Assembly (NCBI GenBank): GCA_003030745.1
Contig: PYVG01000038.1
Span: forward strand, 849 to 7,717
Direction of reading: 5' to 3'
From: Pseudidiomarina aestuarii
Lineage (GTDB): Bacteria; Pseudomonadota; Gammaproteobacteria; Enterobacterales; Alteromonadaceae
DNA length: 6,869 nucleotides
Shown: piece after piece, positions 6,788-6,869 of the stretch
How positions within the stretch are numbered: position 1 is the stretch's first letter
Layout: every line of letters begins with the position of its first letter
Notes under the pieces: model-generated
The model's input: the letters and a program-made list of their open reading frames with translations, nothing else
Told to the model about the DNA's origin: nothing
The model's database searches: none
Translations under genes and position numbers: made by a program

Positions 6788-6794
6788 CTCCCTT
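6788..6794 (-). promoter_or_regulatory. hppD ribosome binding site
   Basis: AAGGGAG on the minus strand lies 8 nt upstream of ATG 6779, the ideal distance. It decides the start: translation is set to begin at 6779, upstream of the in-frame TAG, rather than at the internal TTG 6692, whose upstream region has only a weak AGGG (6706-6703) overlapping the stop. Confidence 0.8.
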
Positions 6795-6828
6795 GCAAAC
6801 AACGGCCGCGGAAGTGGGCCAATAAACG

Positions 6829-6858
6829 ATTATGTAGTGCTACCATTAAGCGTTACAT
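6829..6858 (-). promoter_or_regulatory. Candidate promoter with overlapping operator palindrome upstream of hppD
   Basis: On the minus strand ATGTAACGCT (6858-6849) and AGCACTACAT (6841-6832) form an inverted repeat matching at 8 of 10 positions around a 7-nt spacer. A CATAAT hexamer (6834-6829, five of six to TATAAT) overlaps its downstream arm. The best -35 at 18-bp spacing is a poor ATGTAA (6858-6853). The transcript would start roughly 40 nt before the hppD ATG. The layout suggests a repressor or activator site controlling the whole operon. It does not fit the TyrR box (TGTAAA-N6-TTTACA), and I cannot name the regulator. Confidence 0.4.
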
Positions 6859-6869
6859 CACGGAAATTG

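Noticed and set aside
6832..6858. TyrR box upstream of hppD
   Set aside because: The TGTA and TACA half-sites are too far apart for TGTAAA-N6-TTTACA, and the inner bases do not match.

Overview
The window looks like chromosomal DNA of a gammaproteobacterium with roughly balanced base composition. The gene order hppD-hmgA-fahA-maiA, with the short ~380-residue type of homogentisate dioxygenase, is the one I know from Vibrio and related marine lineages. An Idiomarina/Alteromonadales-type host is my best guess. That is inferred from protein resemblance and gene order, not proven.

The right two thirds (6869 down to 2822, all minus strand) is a compact tyrosine/phenylalanine catabolic operon. A candidate promoter/operator palindrome (6829-6858) precedes 4-hydroxyphenylpyruvate dioxygenase (hppD), then homogentisate 1,2-dioxygenase (hmgA), fumarylacetoacetate hydrolase (fahA) and maleylacetoacetate isomerase (maiA). 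Spacings are -8, +8 and +20 nt, and a hairpin terminator follows maiA. The four enzymes act in series: 4-hydroxyphenylpyruvate to homogentisate to maleylacetoacetate to fumarylacetoacetate to fumarate plus acetoacetate.

The most striking point is that the first gene, hppD, carries an in-frame TAG at codon 25 (6705-6707). Everything else in it is intact: strong ribosome binding site, ATG, family-typical length and all three iron ligands. Either this is a real nonsense mutation that blocks entry into the pathway, or a sequence error, or the codon is bypassed.

The left part holds a large minus-strand S9-family (prolyl oligopeptidase/DPP-IV-like) serine peptidase with an apparent lipoprotein signal (288-2768). 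It converges on the 3' end of an unidentified plus-strand gene cut by the window edge (1-144). The 143-nt gap between them contains a strong bidirectional hairpin terminator. Two arrays of degenerate 7-bp repeats (consensus near GTGAACA) flank it in opposite orientation. This is the most unusual non-coding structure in the window.

I see no tRNA, rRNA, CRISPR array, insertion sequence or phage gene, and no gene-free stretch longer than 300 bases. Apart from the hppD lesion and the heptad arrays, the window is an ordinary metabolic region.
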